Source: Trichobilharzia szidati (taxonomy: Eukaryota; Platyhelminthes; Trematoda; Strigeidida; Schistosomatidae). Taken from it: a DNA stretch of 64,000 nt. A model generated the notes under the pieces. That model did no database searches. It was given only the letters and a program-made list of their open reading frames with translations, and was not told the DNA's origin. Made by a program: the position numbers and the translations under genes. Position 1 is the first letter of the stretch. The number at the start of each line of letters is the position of its first letter. Below are positions 32,811 through 44,256 of this stretch, piece by piece. Where the stretch lies: assembly GCA_944472155.2 (NCBI GenBank), contig OX235279.1:158928199-158992198 (forward strand), given 5' to 3'.

Positions 32811-33158
32811 CTAGTAAGCAAAAATGCACACGTCCTATTTTAAACTTAAAATATATGTATGAAAATTACCGTTGTCTTATATTCACTTACTAAACATTCT
32901 CAGACATCCCAATCAGTCATGTTTGTCTACTAGGCAAAAATGCACACATCCTATTTCATACTTAAAATGTGTATCAAAATTACCGTTGTCTCATATTCCC
33001 TTACTTAACATTCTCAGACATCTCAATGAGTCATGTTCGTCTAGTAGGCAAAAATACACATATCCTATTTTAGACTTAAAATATATGTATCAATATATGT
33101 ACTGTTGATTTATATTGACTTAATATACAATCTCAGATATCTTAATGTACCTTTATTT
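32811..33158. repeat. Tandem repeat, three units of about 115 bp
   Basis: Units start at 32811, 32927 and 33041 with the shared words ctagtaggcaaaaatg, cctatttta, ttaccgttgtct and cattctcagacatc. They are roughly 85-90% alike by eye. The third unit loses the pattern near 33158. Confidence 0.88.
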
Positions 33159-34080
33159 ACCACTAATGCATCCAAATAGCCTGTGAATCATCACACTACA
33201 CTCACACCCATAAAATTAACACGTGATTATATTATGGTAAAGTACGTTCAATTAAACTGCCTGTAAATTTCCGTGTCAAAATAACAAATTGCCGCTTAAT
33301 TTATATTTTAGACCAATAAAAAGCCAGCTAGCCAACAGCCAATCAAAATCTGCCAATATCGCTTTTCGTGTACAATAACAGTGAATGGACAGGAAGGTGT
33401 GAAGATAGTAATAAAATATTTTTTAGAAATATATTGTGGAAGGAAAGAATGAAGGGGAAGAAATTAAGGCAATTTATGGGCACTATATACATGATTAATG
33501 GCGTAAGACGGAATATAAGAAGAAATAACGCTGGTGCCCTGGTGCGATTTCAAGCTTCTGAGTTGTCTGGGATATTTTACATCGTTTATTTTTATTTATC
33601 TTTTTTATATATGTTTATTTATTTTGTTAACGACATACTATTACGGGCTGAATTATGTGGAGGTCTGATGGTTTACCTCCGTTTCCCAGGTTGTTATAGC
33701 GGGAAGGTGACTCATTATGTCTAAGTTACATCTTAGACTAATACTCCATCCTTCCTCATCAACCAAAACTAGTGGTAATACCAGAGGCAATCAATATACC
33801 AGCGTATTAGGAGGAATAAAGTAAAAGCAACAGAAAAGAATAGAAGAAGAGGTTAAGATTTCAAAATCAGAATAAGGTGTTACCAAAAACTTAAGCGGAA
33901 TAAATGCGAGGGAACTAGTGTAACATGGAAGCGATACACCAAATTGAAATAAAACAAGGGAAATTGCTAACGCTGTGAAAACTGATGCAATGCACAGAGA
34001 AGTGTGTGTACAACCAATAGTTAAGAGTAGGTACAATCGCCAATTTTTTAAATGTTGCAAGCTGTATAATTAAAGTCATA
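33159..34080. other. Unassigned, includes an anonymous 118-codon ORF
   Basis: The ORF at 33368-33724 (+) has a hydrophobic run (GIFYIVYFYLSFLYMFIYF) and a basic N-terminal half. No family is recognised and coding status is doubtful in such AT-rich sequence. Confidence 0.3.
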
Positions 34081-34220
34081 CATACGTACTACGCGGTACG
34101 TCCAACGTTTGCGTTATATTTTTGCGTGATTCGTTACATAAGATTTATCTTGTTGTAATCCTTGCACAAGTTCTCTACTACCTCCATACCTATAACTATT
34201 AACTCTCATATCAAATAGTC

Positions 34221-34663
34221 ATGGTTAACCAAAGTAAAAAGCAACGAACTCAATCCCCTGTAAATCTGATGACTAATTTTAAGTCGTTGATTGCTACATC
34301 AAGCAACACACTCCCTACAAACGGTTATAGTGAGCCACATAACTCACTTGTATGTCGTAAGCGTCGAGCTGAAACTGAGGATAAAACTGTACTGACAGCT
34401 AGTATTAGCACTACTGCCAAAAATTCAGTAGCCTCTCCTCATACAGAAACCCTCCCTACACCTTAAGTGCCTATCGAAAAGCTCTAGCCTTCAAGCTCTG
34501 TTTCAGTACTATCTTCAGAAATAGAACTTCTAAAGCTGTCTATAGGAGAACTTAAGGCCGAGTTAAGGGAAATAAAAAACAATAAGTCAGTAAATCCTGG
34601 AATTTCTGAAACCAATACCAAAATACAAGAGATTGAGCGAAGAAATATTTACTTTTCAATTAG
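34221..34663 (+). pseudogene. CR1 ORF1, N-terminal part
   Basis: It starts MVNQSKKQRTQSP and is serine/threonine-rich. A stop at 34464-34466 follows TLPTP. The same frame then continues with a likely coiled coil (EIELLKLSIGELKAELREIK) to KIQEIERRNIYFS at the PLE junction. ORF1 proteins of this clade bind the element RNA. Confidence 0.6.
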
Positions 34664-36273
34664 ATCCTCTTCTCTGGCTCTACTCTAATATATATAGCAT
34701 TTTTACAATACACAACAATTTACCAAACAAGTGGTGATATGTTTGTTAACAATATTTAAACAGTGTCGAAATGTCAATGGGTAGATAATTAACGCAGAAA
34801 ATCAATACACATTTAAAAAGTAGAAATGGATAGAATAAATTAATTTTACAAGAATAACACGTAATTAAAGATGAAGCGGTCAAAATAAAAATAAAATAAA
34901 ATAATTTGGACAATTATAATTTAATAGGGGGAGGGGGGCGACGTAGTCCTGTCTTGTAAGGATGGCCACGGTAAGCAAAGTGGCTGTACAAATTTCTTCT
35001 GTACACATAGGCTTGGCTTCTTAAGGTGGATTCCGATTGCTTCTGCTGTCTGTAGAAGACGAACTCTTAGAGCAAAGTTGAGATTAGTCGGAATGCGATA
35101 AATGATTTTGAATGCAGTATTCACATCAACCTTGTGCTCGGTATCAACAAGATGTGCTAAAACAGAACTCCGAATAGATTTTGTTTGTCCCTTGCTTAAC
35201 CACGCTGGATGATGTTCAGAAATACGACGATGAAACTGCCTAATTGTACGCCCAATGTAGCTGGCTCCGCAGCTGCAGTCAAACTGGTAGACACACATAG
35301 AAGAGGCAAAATTAGGTAGTTTGTCCTTATTTCTTGAACATAGAATAGGGGTGGTTTTGAAGAGACAACGTACTTCTGCTGCATAATATGCTCTTTTAAC
35401 TGCATTCTTCAAGCGCTGTGTTATGATCTCACTGATGTTGTCACCGAGGAACTGCAATTTTATGAACATTGGCTTTTTCGAAACTGTAGCAATATTGACT
35501 CTCTTTGGTGCTGAATTCATATTCTTCTCAATAAATTTATCTGGATAACCATTTTTTCTAAGTAATTCTTTAATAATCTTAAGCTCCTCATTGAGGCAGT
35601 CGTCTGAACAAATTAACTTAGCTCTATGAACCAAACACTTTACCAGGTTCCGTTTATATTTCAAAGGTACAAAACTCAAAAAATGAGTGTACTGACCTGT
35701 TGTTGTAGGTTTCCTATACACACTCCTTCTTAGTGTGCCATCATATTTCCTTGCCATGAAGACGTCTAGGAATGAGATACTGTCATTACTTTCTTTCTCC
35801 ATGGTAAAGTTTATTGCTGCATGTGCATTATTAAACTTGTCGAGGATATTCATTGCATCATTCTCATCTTTCATAACCACAAATGTATCATCCATATATC
35901 GACAGTAGAAATCCATGTCATTAATTACTCCTTTCAGTGGTCCAAGGAAAAAATCAGCTAGGATTGGACCTAATGGGGAACCCATAGCTACACCATCAAT
36001 TTGCCTGTAATATTCCTTATTGAATAAGAAATGAACATTCATTGTACATCTTAAAATAAATTCCTTCAAGGTGGATATAGAAATCCCGATGTCTATGTTT
36101 CGTGTAGTAATCTCCTCACATATAAAATCCACTGTCTCCATTAACGGTACATTGGTGAACAAGGAGGATACATCAAAAGATATCATAAACTTGTCCCTCA
36201 CATTAAGATCTCTTATTTTGTCAACAAATTCAAAACTGCCATTTACGCTATGTTTTACCAAAATATCCAAATT
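34664..36273 (-). mobile_element. PLE inserted into CR1 ORF1, 5'-truncated
   Basis: It contains an intact RT/GIY-YIG ORF and about 250 bp of AT-rich 3' sequence. The element's 5' part before motif A is missing. Borders are estimated from where CR1 ORF1 coding stops (near 34663) and resumes (near 36274). A target-site duplication is not clear; aattagatc on the left and attatcagatc on the right are only similar. Confidence 0.8.
34921..36270 (-). CDS. PLE reverse transcriptase with GIY-YIG endonuclease (449 codons, no stops)
   Basis: Motifs in order: FDVSSLFTNVPL (A), DGVAMGSPLGPILADFF (B), the catalytic CRYMDDTFVV (C), SISFLDVFMARK, RKPTTTGQYTHFLSF, then a thumb region and the nuclease with CSCGASYIGRT and RRISEHHPAW. 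It ends KKFVQPLCLPW and a proline-rich tail. It is the best preserved PLE protein in the window, but it lacks the N-terminal fingers, so it is a truncated copy. It differs from the PLE at 1-1239 throughout, indicating a separate subfamily. Confidence 0.9.
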   Translation of the reverse strand: MDILVKHSVNGSFEFVDKIRDLNVRDKFMISFDVSSLFTNVPLMETVDFICEEITTRNIDIGISISTLKEFILRCTMNVHFLFNKEYYRQIDGVAMGSPLGPILADFFLGPLKGVINDMDFYCRYMDDTFVVMKDENDAMNILDKFNNAHAAINFTMEKESNDSISFLDVFMARKYDGTLRRSVYRKPTTTGQYTHFLSFVPLKYKRNLVKCLVHRAKLICSDDCLNEELKIIKELLRKNGYPDKFIEKNMNSAPKRVNIATVSKKPMFIKLQFLGDNISEIITQRLKNAVKRAYYAAEVRCLFKTTPILCSRNKDKLPNFASSMCVYQFDCSCGASYIGRTIRQFHRRISEHHPAWLSKGQTKSIRSSVLAHLVDTEHKVDVNTAFKIIYRIPTNLNFALRVRLLQTAEAIGIHLKKPSLCVQKKFVQPLCLPWPSLQDRTTSPPSPY

Positions 36274-37445
36274 ATCAGATCAGATCAGCGATATCAGATC
36301 GCAGGTCTGTGAACTGACACCTTTAACTATTCTCATGAAAACCGTAGACCTTAACAAACTTGACACGGAGTCGGTATCTATCTAAGGTGGATAACCTCAT
36401 TAACTTTGTTACTACAGAAGTAACAAAACGACTCGACACTAAACTAAATGCTATTCTCTACAACGTTCCGGACAATGAGGCACTAAAAAGGGTACAGCGC
36501 ATCCTACTTAGTGAGGCGAAAATGCCCAACTCCAAGACTAAGTGCTACAGGCTGAAGAAGAGTCAACATGAAAAGTGTTGTCCTATTCGTTTTCAGTTCG
36601 AAACACCGGCAGAGGCCAGAAAATTCATCCACTCCCAACACACCCTATCGCAAGACAGAAACTACAAACTAATAAAGGTTGCGGTGGACAAGACAGTCAT
36701 AGAAAGGCGCGTATTTAGTTATCTCACTGAGTCTAATTGGGAAATAAACAATAGGACATTGCAAGCAGCAATTATACCCAACCCTTCGAGAGATACCGTA
36801 GAATCCACCGCACCACCCCTCTCAAACAACAAAGAATTATCCTCTCAGAGAGCGACACCAACCGAAAGGCCACTAAATTGTAATCAAATAGCCAATAAAA
36901 CTATACCACCTATTACCGTAGATATAGACATGTCACCAAATAATCCCGCAAAAAAGTCAAAATCCCCCGAAAGTCGACCCTGTCCTCTCCTAGCCATAAG
37001 TCCATTGGTAAAAAAGGAGAATATGACCCCAAATCATGCCAACAACAACAATGGCAGTATAAATAAGCCCACATTCCACACGGTCAATTGTATTGGCACC
37101 CACAACGTGCGAAATAACACCATGGCCCACACTGATAACCAACGCCACAACAATGCCACTCTCAATAGTACAAGTGGTAATAGTCAGAACTCGACCACCA
37201 ACAACTCAGGGTATTCACAGTATGGCACACAAATAAATTTTGATCGGATATATGGTACAAGTCTGCTGGGAACTAACCCACAAAGCAGTACACACGAAAC
37301 CCATACAAGGACACAACTAGTACCTAACAATAGGTGGAATAATAAACCATGGTCTTCACAAGGTCCCAATCATTTTTTATCCCCTGCGTCCCTGTCAGCG
37401 TCGAAAAAACAGCTGGTAGGGATGTTAACACTCCTAAACCGCTAG
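36274..37445 (+). CDS. CR1 ORF1, main part after the PLE
   Basis: Frames starting near 36280 (KLSDQISDIRSQVCEL) give way to a long open frame from 36360 to 37445. Its first 120 residues have a globular look (LYNVPDNEALKRVQRILLSE, IRFQFETPAEARKFIHS), suggesting an RRM-like fold. The rest is low-complexity, rich in N, T and S, with a charged KKSKSPESRP. No CCHC knuckles were found. The first and second frames do not join cleanly, so at least one shift lies near 36380. Confidence 0.65.
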
Positions 37446-39187
37446 TGCTGGCTCCCCCTTTGCATGAATATAGGAACAGTCTAGTTCACCCGCATCCACT
37501 AAGCACACTTGATACATGCACAAGTTCAGGTCAAATAAAGATCCCTACCCACGTTTCCAGCTTAACTAAAAATAAAAATGCCTTAGCCTATAGCACATCC
37601 AGTGCTCCAACGCTTAATTCTTCACCGAAAACAGCACACACCAACTCGATAGACATAGGTGAGCCTGATGTTGAAACTCCTCTTAACATAGGGTCGTCAT
37701 GTCAAACAGTACTACTGGGTGCTGAACCACATTCGGGGCTGATTAACGAACTTAAATACTTCAAATGCTATTTCAAATCTCATCTTTACCTGTTCCTCAT
37801 AAATGCTAGATCTGTTCTAAATAAACTGCCAATGCTCAAAGCACTCACAGTAATAAACAAACCCCCTATAATTGCCATCACTGAATCCTGGTGTGATTCG
37901 AACATACTGGGTGAAGAGATAAGCTTAGATAACTGCACACACTTTCGGTGTGACAGGGAAGGTGGTAAGGGAGGGGGTTTTCTCATATACTTTCTGAATG
38001 CACTTACTGTATCACGGCTAGAAAGTAGTACACTTAACATGCCTGAGACTTTATGGGTTAACTTACACTTAAATAACGCAATAGTATTAATTGGATGCAC
38101 TTACAGAGCACCTGGCACCTTTAGTAATTACGAGACCCAACTTATCAATACTCTGGAACAATTATCCACCCTACACTACGATCATAAGATCCTATGTGGA
38201 GACTTTAACTTGCCAGAAATCAACTGGGATATACCCACAGGCCCAACTAAATTTGATAAGTTCTTGGGCACACTGGATATACTTGGCTGGAAACAGACTG
38301 TCACAACCCCTACAAGAGGTAGTAACGTACTAGACTTAATCTCCTGCCACAATATAAGTCCCCTTTCTATCCTAGTAGGTTCTGAGTTTTCAGGGAGTGA
38401 CCACAAAACAGTGCTGTGTGCACTGCCACTTCCATCAAGTAGCAATGCAACCCATACCCCTACTTCACAACAAATAACTTACAGGAACTACAGTAACGCA
38501 GACTGGACTCTAGTGAAATCAATGCTAAGATCCTCAGAATGGAGAGAGTACTTCTATACTGATAACCTCTCGAAAGCTCTAGACATCTTTTACTATAACT
38601 CCAACACATGCTTAGATGCTGTCATCCCACTTCAAACACTAAAGTTTTCCCCACATAGAAAGTCATTCATAAAGCTAAAGGATCGTAGGAAACTGAAGAG
38701 ACTGTCAACAAGTTACTTCAGACGACACGACTTTAGTACACTAGGGTCAATACTTAGTACTCTTAGCTCCATCTCGCAAGCTCATAACTTGCGCATGAGA
38801 AATGAAGAATGCACCGCACTAGCCAGCACCACCAGAGTAGGTGCTCTCACGGAAATACTAAAGAAACGAATGAATCGCCAAAGTCATCAAATTTCTCTCC
38901 TTATAAACAAGGGTAAACTATACAGCGACCATGCAGACATGTGTGAACTGTTTAACGAGACGTTTGCAGCTAACTACCTGAAGCCCACAAGTCCACTTCT
39001 CGGCTTACAATCTACAATAGAACTCCCTTCTTCTTCTTCAACGCTGAAACAAATCACTACAGTTCATTTCACTTATTCTAATATTAACCAAGCCATTAAT
39101 ACTCTTAAAAGCTCTAGTAGCGATGGTTTTGACGGTATACCATCGTATTTTTATAAACACGGTGGTTCTGACTTTCCGTTTTATTAA
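37349..39187 (+). pseudogene. CR1 ORF2 part 1: endonuclease and RT beginning
   Basis: It overlaps the end of ORF1 by about 97 nt in another frame. Endonuclease motifs are FLINARSVLNK, IAITESWCD, GGKGGGFLIYF, CGDFNLPEINW and FSGSDHKTV. The part before the RT has SSSDGFDGIPSYF. The frame ends in TAA at 39185-39187, and RT coding continues in another frame from about 39190, so one frameshift lies there. Confidence 0.88.
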
Positions 39188-40633
39188 TTAAGATCTTTAC
39201 AATGACCCTAGAAATCCAAACCTATCCAGATAAATGGAAAACCACATTTATAGTACCCAAACACAAATCCGAATCTAAAACTGAAGTCAACAACTATAGG
39301 CCAATCAATATTACACCCATAGTATCTAGAATCATTGAGAGAATAGTTAAAGATGATATTCTCAAACATATGCTCAGCTGCAATATTCTAAGTCCCAACC
39401 AACATGGATTCCTAAAATCCAGATCATGCATGACATGTCACCTTGACTTCTTTAACTATATAACTAGCAGCCGAGACAAACAACAACTAGTACTAGTCAT
39501 CTACTTCGACATCTCCAAAGCCTTTGACCGAGTTGACCATTTGCTTCTAATCAATAAGCTGAACTCCTTAGGAATACGTAACCCATTATTAGGATGGATT
39601 GAATCATTCCTTAACAATAGGTCCCAAGTGGTTATACTGGGGTCTGTAAATTCTAAGCCTAGTCCAGTCACTTCTGGAGTAGTTCAAGGTAGCGTCTTAG
39701 GCCCCCTTCTTTTCACTCTATATGTCAACGACATATGCAGCTGTTTCTCACTTGGTAAACCATTCGTCTTTGCAGATGATCTTAAAGTAGCTTACACATT
39801 CCACTGTGATGACTTAGGATACTTTCAGAAAGGAAGGACTAGGTAGAGTAACTGCATGGTCCTCCACATGGGACCTAAAATTCAACCTTAAAAATGTGGT
39901 TGGATCTGTTTCGGTGCACCCTCAATAAATATCAAACTGGTACTTGAATCTCTTGACTTGCCTAAACTCCAAAGTGTTGTTGACCTAGGACTCAGGTACT
40001 CTAGTGACCTGACATTTTCTGAGCGAGTGGCGACACAGACGCGTAAATCGAGGATGATCTTAAGATGCATACTCAGGAATTTCCACAACTACGAAGCGAA
40101 ACTATTATTATATAAGACTTGTGTCAGACCGCTACTTGAATATTGTCCATTTATTCTCAGCAGCACTCGCGTAAGTGACAAGCTCAAAATAGAAAGTGTC
40201 CAACGATACTCCATGTCTAGACTACTAGGATTTGACTGCGAAAAGGACTACACATCAAGGTGTATAACTCTAGGTATCGACCCACTCTGAATGAGACGAC
40301 TCAGCATTAACCTAACATTCTTCTTTAAAATATTGCATAAAATATCATTCTCAGACAGTAAGGAGGTACAGTTTTCACCGGAAAGCTCTTACAACCTTCG
40401 TAACCAGACGTGCGCGGTATCTAGAAAAAGCTGTAAAACAGCACTCCGTGCTAACTTTTTCAGTCATGTACTCTAAGATCTGGAACAGTTTACCCCTAGA
40501 AATAAGGACCTGTCACTCTACTGTAACCTTCAAACGCTGGCTGTATAAACTGTTTCATCCCAATGACTATGCCAATCACACTGCGCCACTTATTTCTATA
40601 ACGCATGAGCTATTAGAACACTATAACGCCTAG
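39188..40633 (+). pseudogene. CR1 ORF2 part 2: reverse transcriptase and C-terminus, broken
   Basis: It has VNNYRPINITPIVSRI, QHGFLKSRSCMTCH, FDISKAFDRVDH (A), SGVVQGSVLGPLLF (B) and the catalytic FVFADDLKV (C). Breaks occur near 39830 (shift), at 40288-40290 (TGA after GIDPL) and near 40450 (shift). The last frame, from MLTFSVMYSKIWNSLPLEIR, runs to 40633 and is identical in sequence to the copy at 63663-63848. Confidence 0.86.
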
Positions 40634-40749
40634 ACTCATTACAAAATATTATGACACTAAATAAACTCTAAGCCATCGCAAAAATACATAAAAAAACAAC
40701 TAGATTATAGGTAATGTTTACTATACAATGATATACATTTATAAACACT

Positions 40750-41132
40750 TGTAGTGTACATTGTACCTTTGAACTTTTGTTTGAATGAACGCAACCTGAC
40801 ATTTTAACCCCACTTCCGCTTTGTACTCCTGTGCCTCCTGTACGGTTACTGTCTCGCTCTCTCGCTGTACTTTCACCTAGTACACTCTACGAGCCGACAA
40901 CCGTCTCACCTCCAGATAAGTGTGTACTTTTTATTTCTTATCAAATTGCATATGACTTTGTGTAAATACAATTCCGGTCCAGTTACACTTGCCATTTCGA
41001 GTCTTTTAACTTTGATTCCGTTCTTTAGTACTTGCACGTAGGCAGAGTACTAATTAAGGTCATAAACGGTGAAGGAGTTTGTAAGAGCGGTTATTGTTAG
41101 GTAGAAGTTAAACCCAAGTCCTAATTCCTACA
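40750..41132 (+). mobile_element. Solo LTR, Boudicca/CsRn1-type
   Basis: 383 bp, beginning TGTAGTGTACATTG and ending CTAATTCCTACA. It aligns to the LTR at 52045-52425 (for example tttgaac..., agataagt, ttttgtgtaaata) with about 25% divergence by eye. The flanks are cact on both sides (40746-40749 and 41133-41136), a 4-bp duplication as expected for this clade. It landed in the terminal repeats of the CR1 element and lies 6 bp outside the IR3 left arm. Confidence 0.85.
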
Positions 41133-41138
41133 CACTTA

Positions 41139-42567
41139 TATATACACAAAATACTAATGTTCTTTTCATGTTCACATACTTTCTCTCCTGCTGAGCCTGT
41201 ACTTCTATATACCTCCTGGTCGAGTTCGAACAACCCAACATTTAAACTGAAATGACCATTTAAGTAAATTCAAACCCAAATTCCATGAACGATCCGATGC
41301 TACCATTTGAAAACGCTGGCCAACATTCTGTACAAGGAGTATTCTTGATCTGAAATAAAGAAGCAACTGGTTTTCAAACAGTTTTCAATGTATTACTCAA
41401 CTTACATGTACAGTCTGCCATGCTGACACAAATGGCGCCAATGGATAGTTCTAGAATAGACCTCGGCAACATCCCATGCAGTAAAAGAAACTAACATGTC
41501 CCAATTTAGTTCTCGTATCCACGATCGAATTTCTTTCCTGTTATGAAACTACGATTAGACTGCTGAGAAAATGGAATAAATACATCACTGACCTCAAAAT
41601 AATACATCAATAAACTTTAACTCAAGGATGCTGTTCACAACAAAGTTGTACGGGAGAATTTACTTCAAGCTTTATTTTTCCCAGATATTTGTATTACATT
41701 CATCTGATGTCTGGGTTTTTTGTTAATGCGAAGACAATATTTCTCTATATCTTTATGTGTTACACAGACAGACTATTTTGCAGACTGTTCCGACTGACTC
41801 TAATGTCAGAAAGAACAAACAAACTGTAAATTCACCATACATCGAAATATGTGTAATTTATATAATAACTTATCCACGCCTGTACAATTGGTATGTTCCT
41901 GCATAAACAGCAATAAATATATATTATTATAATTACAAGTACGGGTCACAAAATAAATGTGTCAGCACGGCAGAACCCGAGTGAACATAATAAAGTCTGT
42001 AAAAAGAAATAGATTGAGCAGATTAAAATGTACAGCAGAGAAGTGACACAGTCATGTGCAATAGTATGTAACGGTTCATTGAACTATATAGTACAAGTTT
42101 TGCTTCCTATTTCTTTTATTTTTTATTTTATTTTTAGAATTTTTTGTTTAAACATTTTATCTTTTTATTTCTTTTCTTTTCTTATTTTTCATTGGCCTAT
42201 ATTTTGTTAGTTCGCTTTGTAATTCCACAAGTGATGGGAGCCACCATACGACGATAGAGTTGACTGGTATAGCTAGCTGTTCCAGTGAAAGGCCGAAAAT
42301 AAAATGTTAGAACACTCTATAAAGAGAAAGAAATCTAACAAGGTTAGTAACTGGAAAAGTGACTACTGCCCACAAACTAAACCAAAAGGGCAAATACCAT
42401 GAAAAGTGAATGTAAACTGCGACAAAGAATGAAAAAATGAGAGTATGAACTACTCTTGTACGTAAAAGTGTTTAGTTAACGAATTCACAGTATCGCTTAG
42501 GCCAATGCACACGCCGACCCGCGCGTGTAACTGTTGCCTTACTTGTTGCATCTGGCGAACTGCTAGG
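41139..42567. other. 3' internal and flanking sequence of the Ty3/gypsy copy, no gene
   Basis: No reading frame of note. On the minus strand a purine-rich stretch (revcomp 42115-42190) could be a polypurine-tract region, but no 3' LTR follows it. A short dispersed repeat with cctgtacaattggtatg lies at 41871-41931. The mirror is 55994-57422. Confidence 0.5.
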
Positions 42568-44226
42568 TTAAGTAGGATTTTCAACAACCGAACTTGGCTG
42601 GGGTGTGGGTGCAGACGTAGTTGCTGGTTGTGTAGGCGTGAGGGGTAAAGAGTCTTCGATGTAGGCCGCTTTAAGTCTGTCGACACTTACGGTGTCTTGA
42701 TGGCCAGATCGATCAATAACGAAAAATTTTTCTTTCCGACTAAGGACCTTGAAAGGTCCATCATATGGGGGTTGCAATGGCTTACGCACGGCGTCATGAC
42801 GCACGAAAACATGAGTACAATCATCCAGTCGATTATCGACATGTACTTTCCTATTTTGAGTGCATGTGGGAACGGGTCGGATTTGCTGCATATAACCTTT
42901 AAGCCTCTGGGCGTAACAGGTGATATCAGGGAAAATTTGGTCGACAGTGTCAGGGGCGACAAGCTCACCTGGTAAACGCAGCGTAGTGCCGTACACCACT
43001 TCAGCTGGGGAACATTGTAGATCCACTTTGAGTGTGGCACGGATGCTAAGTAGGACCAAGGGCAGAGAATCCATCCACCTACTGTTGTCTACTGCGATCA
43101 GTGCGGCTTTTAATTGGCAGTGAAAACGCTCTACTAGCCCATTTGACGTGGGATGATACGCGGTTGTCCGAATACGCTTGCATCCCAGCATCTCCAAGAG
43201 TTTCTTGAAACTTATCGATTCGCATTGTTGTCCTCGGTCGGGAGTGACAGTGGCGGGACATCCGAAACGGGCAACCCAGCCTTCCATGAACGCACGGCAG
43301 ATGGTTTGGGCCGTTACATCTGGGATCGGAATGGATTCTGGCCAACGCGTGAAGCGATCCACACATGTAAGTAAATACGAGAAACCATTGGAAGGGGCTA
43401 AGGGCCCCACGATATCCAAGTGAATATGATGGAAACGAGCATCTGGGGTTACGAAAGTCCCCAACGGTGTGACGTTACGCTTGGTTACTTTGGCACGTTG
43501 GCATTTAACACAAGCACGTGTCCACTGACGCAGATCACGGCTGATACCAGGCCACGCGAATCTGGCTGATATCAACTTGTCCGTTGCTCGAATCCCAGGA
43601 TGGGAGAGGTTGTGTAAGCACTCAAACACAGTGCGACGCAAAGGCCTAGGGACAATTGGTCGAGGAGTCCCTGTTGACATGTCACACAGTATGAATGCTT
43701 CGCTGTTCGGTAGGGGAACACGTTCTATTCTCAGCGAGGTTTCGTTCAACAGGTGTTCTAAGTTCAAGTCTTTCATTTGAAGTTCAGCCATTTTATTAAG
43801 ATCTATGGTTGATGGCGCTGACATAACGCATACGCGAGACAACGCGTCTGCTACAGGATTATCAGCTCCAGAAACGTGCTGGATGTCGGAAGTGAACTGC
43901 GAAATGTAGTTCAAGTGGCGTAGTTCACGTGGTGAGTACCTGTCTGTAGTGGTGTGAAGGGCGTACGTCAGGGGCTTATGATCGGTAAATACTGTGAATT
44001 TTCGACCTTCGACAAAGTGGCGAAAATGTTTGATAGCCGCGTATATGGCGAGGAGTTCTCTGCCAAAAGTGCTATACCTCGCTTCAGCTGTGGACAACTT
44101 CCGAGAGAAAAAGGCAACTGGTATCCATGAGGTATGTACCTGTTGCTGTAGAACAGCTCCAATGGCTGTGTTGGATGCATCAACTGAGATGCTAAGCGGA
44201 AGTTGGACGTCTAGGTGAACTAGCAT
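42568..44226 (-). pseudogene. Ty3/gypsy pol: RNase H and integrase (left copy)
   Basis: 552 open codons. RNase H starts at ISVDASNTAIGAVLQQ with FTDHKPLTYAL. The integrase zinc region has CLHNLSHPGI and RACVKCQRAKV; the core has HIHLDIVGPLAPS, VTPDRGQQCES and NGLVERFHCQLKAAL (the D, D, E positions). It ends with a GPF/GPY motif, PPYDGPFKVLSR. Order PR-RT-RH-IN defines Ty3/gypsy. The frame is closed off from the RT by a TAG at about 44257-44259. Sequence is identical to 54335-55993 at the protein level. Confidence 0.92.
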
Positions 44227-44256
44227 GGTGGCGTCTGCAATCGCCGACTTAATTTT

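Larger units (their letters stand above)
34081..40749 (+). mobile_element. CR1-type non-LTR element with two ORFs, interrupted by a PLE
   Basis: A nearly complete element: 5' untranslated region and ORF1 start near 34221, ORF1 resuming at 36274, ORF2 37349-40633, and a 3' end rich in the unit acatttataaac (to about 40749). A near-identical 3' end occurs on the minus strand at 63530-64000, which confirms the 3' border region. The PLE at 34664-36273 splits ORF1. ORF2 carries several lesions, so the copy is dead. The exact 5' end is uncertain. Confidence 0.8.

Noticed and set aside
32811..33158. CRISPR-like array
   Set aside because: The whole 115-bp unit repeats; there are no unique spacers between short identical repeats, and the genome is eukaryotic.
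33368..33724. 118-codon ORF as a gene
   Set aside because: AT-rich hydrophobic frame without family features, conservation or splice context.
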